NCBI GenBank assembly: GCA_009693885.1
Contig: SHWK01000049.1
Location: 1 to 7,166 of the forward strand
Length of the DNA: 7,166 bases
Source: Rickettsiales bacterium
GTDB taxonomy: Bacteria > Pseudomonadota > Alphaproteobacteria > Rickettsiales > UBA1997
Direction of reading: 5' to 3'
A model generated the notes under the pieces. It saw only the letters and a list, made by a program, of their open reading frames with translations. It did not search any database and was not told where the DNA came from. This document shows, one piece after another, positions 5,343 to 7,166 of this stretch (position 1 is its first letter; every line of letters begins with the position of its first letter). The position numbers and the translations under genes are program-made.

Positions 5343-6545
5343 ATGACAAATTACAAAAATAAAAAACTTTCAACCACGGCACATCTTGATACCAAGCTGA
5401 TTCGCGGTGGTGCTTTGCGCAGTGAATTTGGTGAAACTTCTGAAGCAATTTTTCTTAATTCAGGCTTTTGCTACAATGATGCCGAAACCGCGGAGAGCCG
5501 TTTTAATGGTGAGGCGCCTGGTTTTGTTTATTCGCGCTATGTTAATCCAAGCCTTAAAATGCTAGAAGATAAGTTGGCTTTGCTTGAAGAGTCAGAAGCT
5601 GCATGCGTGATGGCAAGCGGCATGGCTGCAGTGTTTGCCAGCATTATGTGTCAAATTAAAGCGGGCGATCATTTTATTGCATCGCGTGTTTTATTTGGCT
5701 CATGTTTTCATATTGCTACTAAAATTTTGCCTAATTATGGTATTGAAGTTACCTTGGTTGATTCTATTGCTGAAGCAGACTGGAGTAAGGCTTTTAAGGC
5801 TAACACCAAAGTTGTATTTCTTGAAACGCCAGCCAATCCAAACCTTGAGATCGTTGATATTGCCATGGTCGCAAGGCTTTGCAAAAGAAATGGAGCATCA
5901 TTAATTGTTGATAATATATTCGCTTCACCTTACGGTCAAAAGCCTTTGCAGCTTGGTGCTGATATTGTAGTTTATTCTACCACCAAACATATGGATGGGC
6001 AGGGCAGAACTCTCGGTGGCTGTGTTTTAGGCTCTGAGAAATTCATCAAAGAAATTTTATTACCATTTCATCGCCATACAGGGCCTTGCTTGAGCCCATT
6101 TAATGCGTGGATAATTTATAAATCTCTTGAAACTTTCTCACTGCGTATGGAGCGGCATTGCTCTAATGCCCTAAAGGTGGCACAGTTTTTAGAATCGCAT
6201 CCAAAAATTGCCAAAGTTTTATATCCGCAACTAAAATCACATCCGCAATATGATGTGGCGCAAAAGCAAATGATTAACGGCGGCGCAATGATTGCATTTG
6301 AAGTAAAAGGCGACAAAAAAACCACCTTCAACTTCATGAATCACCTGCAAATTATTGACATTTCAAATAATCTTGGTGATGCTAAATCATTGATTACGCA
6401 TCCGGCAACCACTACTCACTCGAATATTTCGCGTGAAGAGCAAGAAAAAATCGGCATTAGCCAATCAATGTGTCGCCTATCAGTTGGGCTTGAACATATT
6501 GATGATCTAATTATCGATTTAAAAAATGCCTTGGCAAATGCCTAA
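5343..6545 (+). CDS. metZ: O-succinylhomoserine sulfhydrylase (PLP-dependent, Cys/Met metabolism family)
   Basis: MetZ uses sulfide and O-succinylhomoserine to make homocysteine, bypassing cystathionine. The 400-residue product matches the family length. PLP contacts are visible: YSRYVNPS (63-70), whose Tyr and Arg bind the phosphate of the neighbouring subunit; ASGMAA (91-96); Asp190 in VDNIFASP, which pairs with the pyridine nitrogen; and the Schiff-base lysine Lys215 in STTKHMDGQGRTLGG. The GQGR-x-LGG sequence after the lysine is typical of MetZ rather than MetB or MetC. The C-terminus has THPATTTHS (352-360) and CRLSVGLEH (377-385), whose Arg378 should bind the substrate carboxylate. The ATG at 5343 was chosen because the next conserved block (HLDTKLIRGG) begins 14 residues later; the frame is open further upstream but has no ATG there. 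No Shine-Dalgarno is present. Confidence 0.96.
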   Translation: MTNYKNKKLSTTAHLDTKLIRGGALRSEFGETSEAIFLNSGFCYNDAETAESRFNGEAPGFVYSRYVNPSLKMLEDKLALLEESEAACVMASGMAAVFASIMCQIKAGDHFIASRVLFGSCFHIATKILPNYGIEVTLVDSIAEADWSKAFKANTKVVFLETPANPNLEIVDIAMVARLCKRNGASLIVDNIFASPYGQKPLQLGADIVVYSTTKHMDGQGRTLGGCVLGSEKFIKEILLPFHRHTGPCLSPFNAWIIYKSLETFSLRMERHCSNALKVAQFLESHPKIAKVLYPQLKSHPQYDVAQKQMINGGAMIAFEVKGDKKTTFNFMNHLQIIDISNNLGDAKSLITHPATTTHSNISREEQEKIGISQSMCRLSVGLEHIDDLIIDLKNALANA

Positions 6546-6559
6546 AAATATGTTATAAT
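6531..6559 (+). promoter_or_regulatory. sigma-70-type promoter for yajQ, inside the 3' end of metZ
   Basis: TTGGCA (6531-6536, one mismatch) is followed by 17 bp and a perfect TATAAT (6554-6559). The predicted start is near 6566, about 55 nt before the yajQ ATG. The -35 box lies within the last codons of metZ. It suggests that yajQ can be transcribed independently of the met cluster. Confidence 0.75.
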
Positions 6560-6560
6560 G

Positions 6561-6593
6561 CCGAGGATTGTATAAAATTTGTGTAATCCTTGG
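6561..6593 (+). other. hairpin between metZ and yajQ
   Basis: CCGAGGATTG (6561-6570) can pair with TAATCCTTGG (6584-6593) around a 13-nt loop. As + strand RNA all ten pairs form, two of them G-U; on the minus strand those two would be mismatches, which points to a + strand transcript. It lies 15 bp after the metZ stop but is followed by UAAAAAU rather than a U run, so it is at best an imperfect terminator or a 3'-end stabiliser of the metZ mRNA. The predicted yajQ start site falls inside its left arm. Confidence 0.45.
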
Positions 6594-6620
6594 TAAAAAT
6601 ACTAATTTATAAAATTTATT

Positions 6621-7112
6621 ATGCCTAGCTTCGATATTGTTTCAAAAATAGATATGCAAGAAATTGACAACGCCATCAATTCTGTGCTGCGCGAGCTTAC
6701 TAATCGCTATGATTTTAAAGCGGCAAAATTTTCAATTGAAGTTGATCACAAAGAAAATATCATCAAATTAGCGGCAGAAGATTCTTATAAAATGGGAGCA
6801 ATTCGCGATTCTATTAAAACTCACGGAGTTAAGCGAGGAATAGATCCAAAGGCTTTCGATTTTCAAAAAGAAGAAGCGGCCAGCGGTAATAGTTTGCGCC
6901 AAGAAGTAAAATTAAAAAATGGCATTGAGCAAGAAGTTGCTAAAGAGATTAATAAACAAATCAAAGAGAAAAAATTAAAAGTGCAAAGCTCAATCAGGGG
7001 CGATGAGGTGAGGGTAGAAAGCAAAAATCGTGATGATTTGCAGCAAATAATGACCATGCTGCGCGCAGGCAGTTATGAGTTGCCGCTACAATTTATTAAC
7101 TTTAGAGATTAA
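6621..7112 (+). CDS. yajQ: YajQ family nucleotide-binding protein
   Basis: YajQ proteins are small cytoplasmic proteins of two repeated ferredoxin-like halves. They bind nucleotides or RNA, and a Xanthomonas member binds cyclic di-GMP; the role in most bacteria is unknown. The 163-residue product is full length. It starts with the hallmark MPSFDIVSKID, has TNRYDFKAAKFSIE (27-40), a variable middle, then KEINKQIKEKKLKVQSSIRG (about 107-126), DEVRVESKNRDDLQQ and the conserved end PLQFINFRD. It lies 75 bp after metZ and probably has its own promoter (6531-6559). The region before the ATG is A/T-only with no Shine-Dalgarno. Only 5 bp separate its stop from the next possible gene. Confidence 0.97.
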   Translation: MPSFDIVSKIDMQEIDNAINSVLRELTNRYDFKAAKFSIEVDHKENIIKLAAEDSYKMGAIRDSIKTHGVKRGIDPKAFDFQKEEAASGNSLRQEVKLKNGIEQEVAKEINKQIKEKKLKVQSSIRGDEVRVESKNRDDLQQIMTMLRAGSYELPLQFINFRD

Positions 7113-7117
7113 TTAGA

Positions 7118-7166
7118 ATGGGAGTAGCATCAACAATTGGAAGTATTGGAAAATTCATTGGGAAAT
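7118..7166 (+). CDS. start of an unidentified gene (3' partial)
   Basis: An ATG 5 bp after the yajQ stop opens a frame reading MGVASTIGSIGKFIGK to the window edge, without stops. The Gly/Ile-rich peptide could begin a membrane or amphipathic segment, but 16 residues are too few to identify a family. The tight spacing suggests co-transcription with yajQ. The start is not supported by a Shine-Dalgarno, in keeping with the other genes here. Confidence 0.4.
   Translation, partial: MGVASTIGSIGKFIGK

Noticed and set aside
1..7166. CRISPR array, tRNA, IS element or toxin-antitoxin pair
   Set aside because: Reading both strands showed no regularly spaced direct repeats, cloverleaf-like gene, transposase or paired small toxin genes.

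Overview
The window is AT-rich (roughly two thirds A+T by eye) and reads as chromosomal DNA of an alphaproteobacterium, probably from a low-GC lineage near Rickettsiales/Holosporales or a similar host-associated or planktonic group. The evidence is the zinc-less S4 protein ending in EFYSR, an RlpA with the typical alphaproteobacterial sequence ahead of its barrel, a chorismate mutase next to metX-metW, and AT-rich non-Shine-Dalgarno start regions. The intact methionine genes argue against an extremely reduced obligate parasite. The exact taxon is inference.

Layout. 1-420 (+) is the 3' end of an unrecognised protein, possibly a degenerate HATPase/ChpT-like phosphotransferase. A strong bidirectional terminator (453-488) separates it from rpsD (510-1127, -). 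Upstream of rpsD lie a structured leader of about 130 nt (1128-1259) and a near-consensus sigma-70 promoter (1266-1294, -). Next on the + strand is a 57-codon remnant of a LamG/ConA-like lectin C-terminus (1372-1545). Its stop overlaps the stop of a 300-residue AroQ-type chorismate mutase carrying an ACT-like tail (1542-2444, -). That gene diverges from metX across only 40 bp.

From 2485 onward all genes are on the + strand: metX (2485-3651), metW (3706-4443), rlpA (4436-5173, overlapping metW by 8 bp), a 169-bp interval with odd coding-like content (5174-5342), metZ (5343-6545), and yajQ (6621-7112) with its own likely promoter inside the end of metZ. A further reading frame starts at 7118 and is cut by the window edge.

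Function. MetX acylates homoserine, MetW is its usual genetic partner, and MetZ sulfhydrylates the O-acyl (probably O-succinyl) homoserine to homocysteine, so the direct-sulfhydrylation branch of methionine synthesis is nearly complete here. RlpA, a cell-envelope lipoprotein, sits inside this cluster without an evident metabolic link. Chorismate mutase feeds Phe/Tyr synthesis.

I see no phage, IS, CRISPR, tRNA or rRNA genes, and no convincing novel multi-gene system. The points worth a second look are the rpsD leader with mutually exclusive stems, the LamG remnant, the open frame joined to metZ through a poly-T tract, the degenerate middle of the chorismate mutase, and the lack of Shine-Dalgarno sequences at every start.
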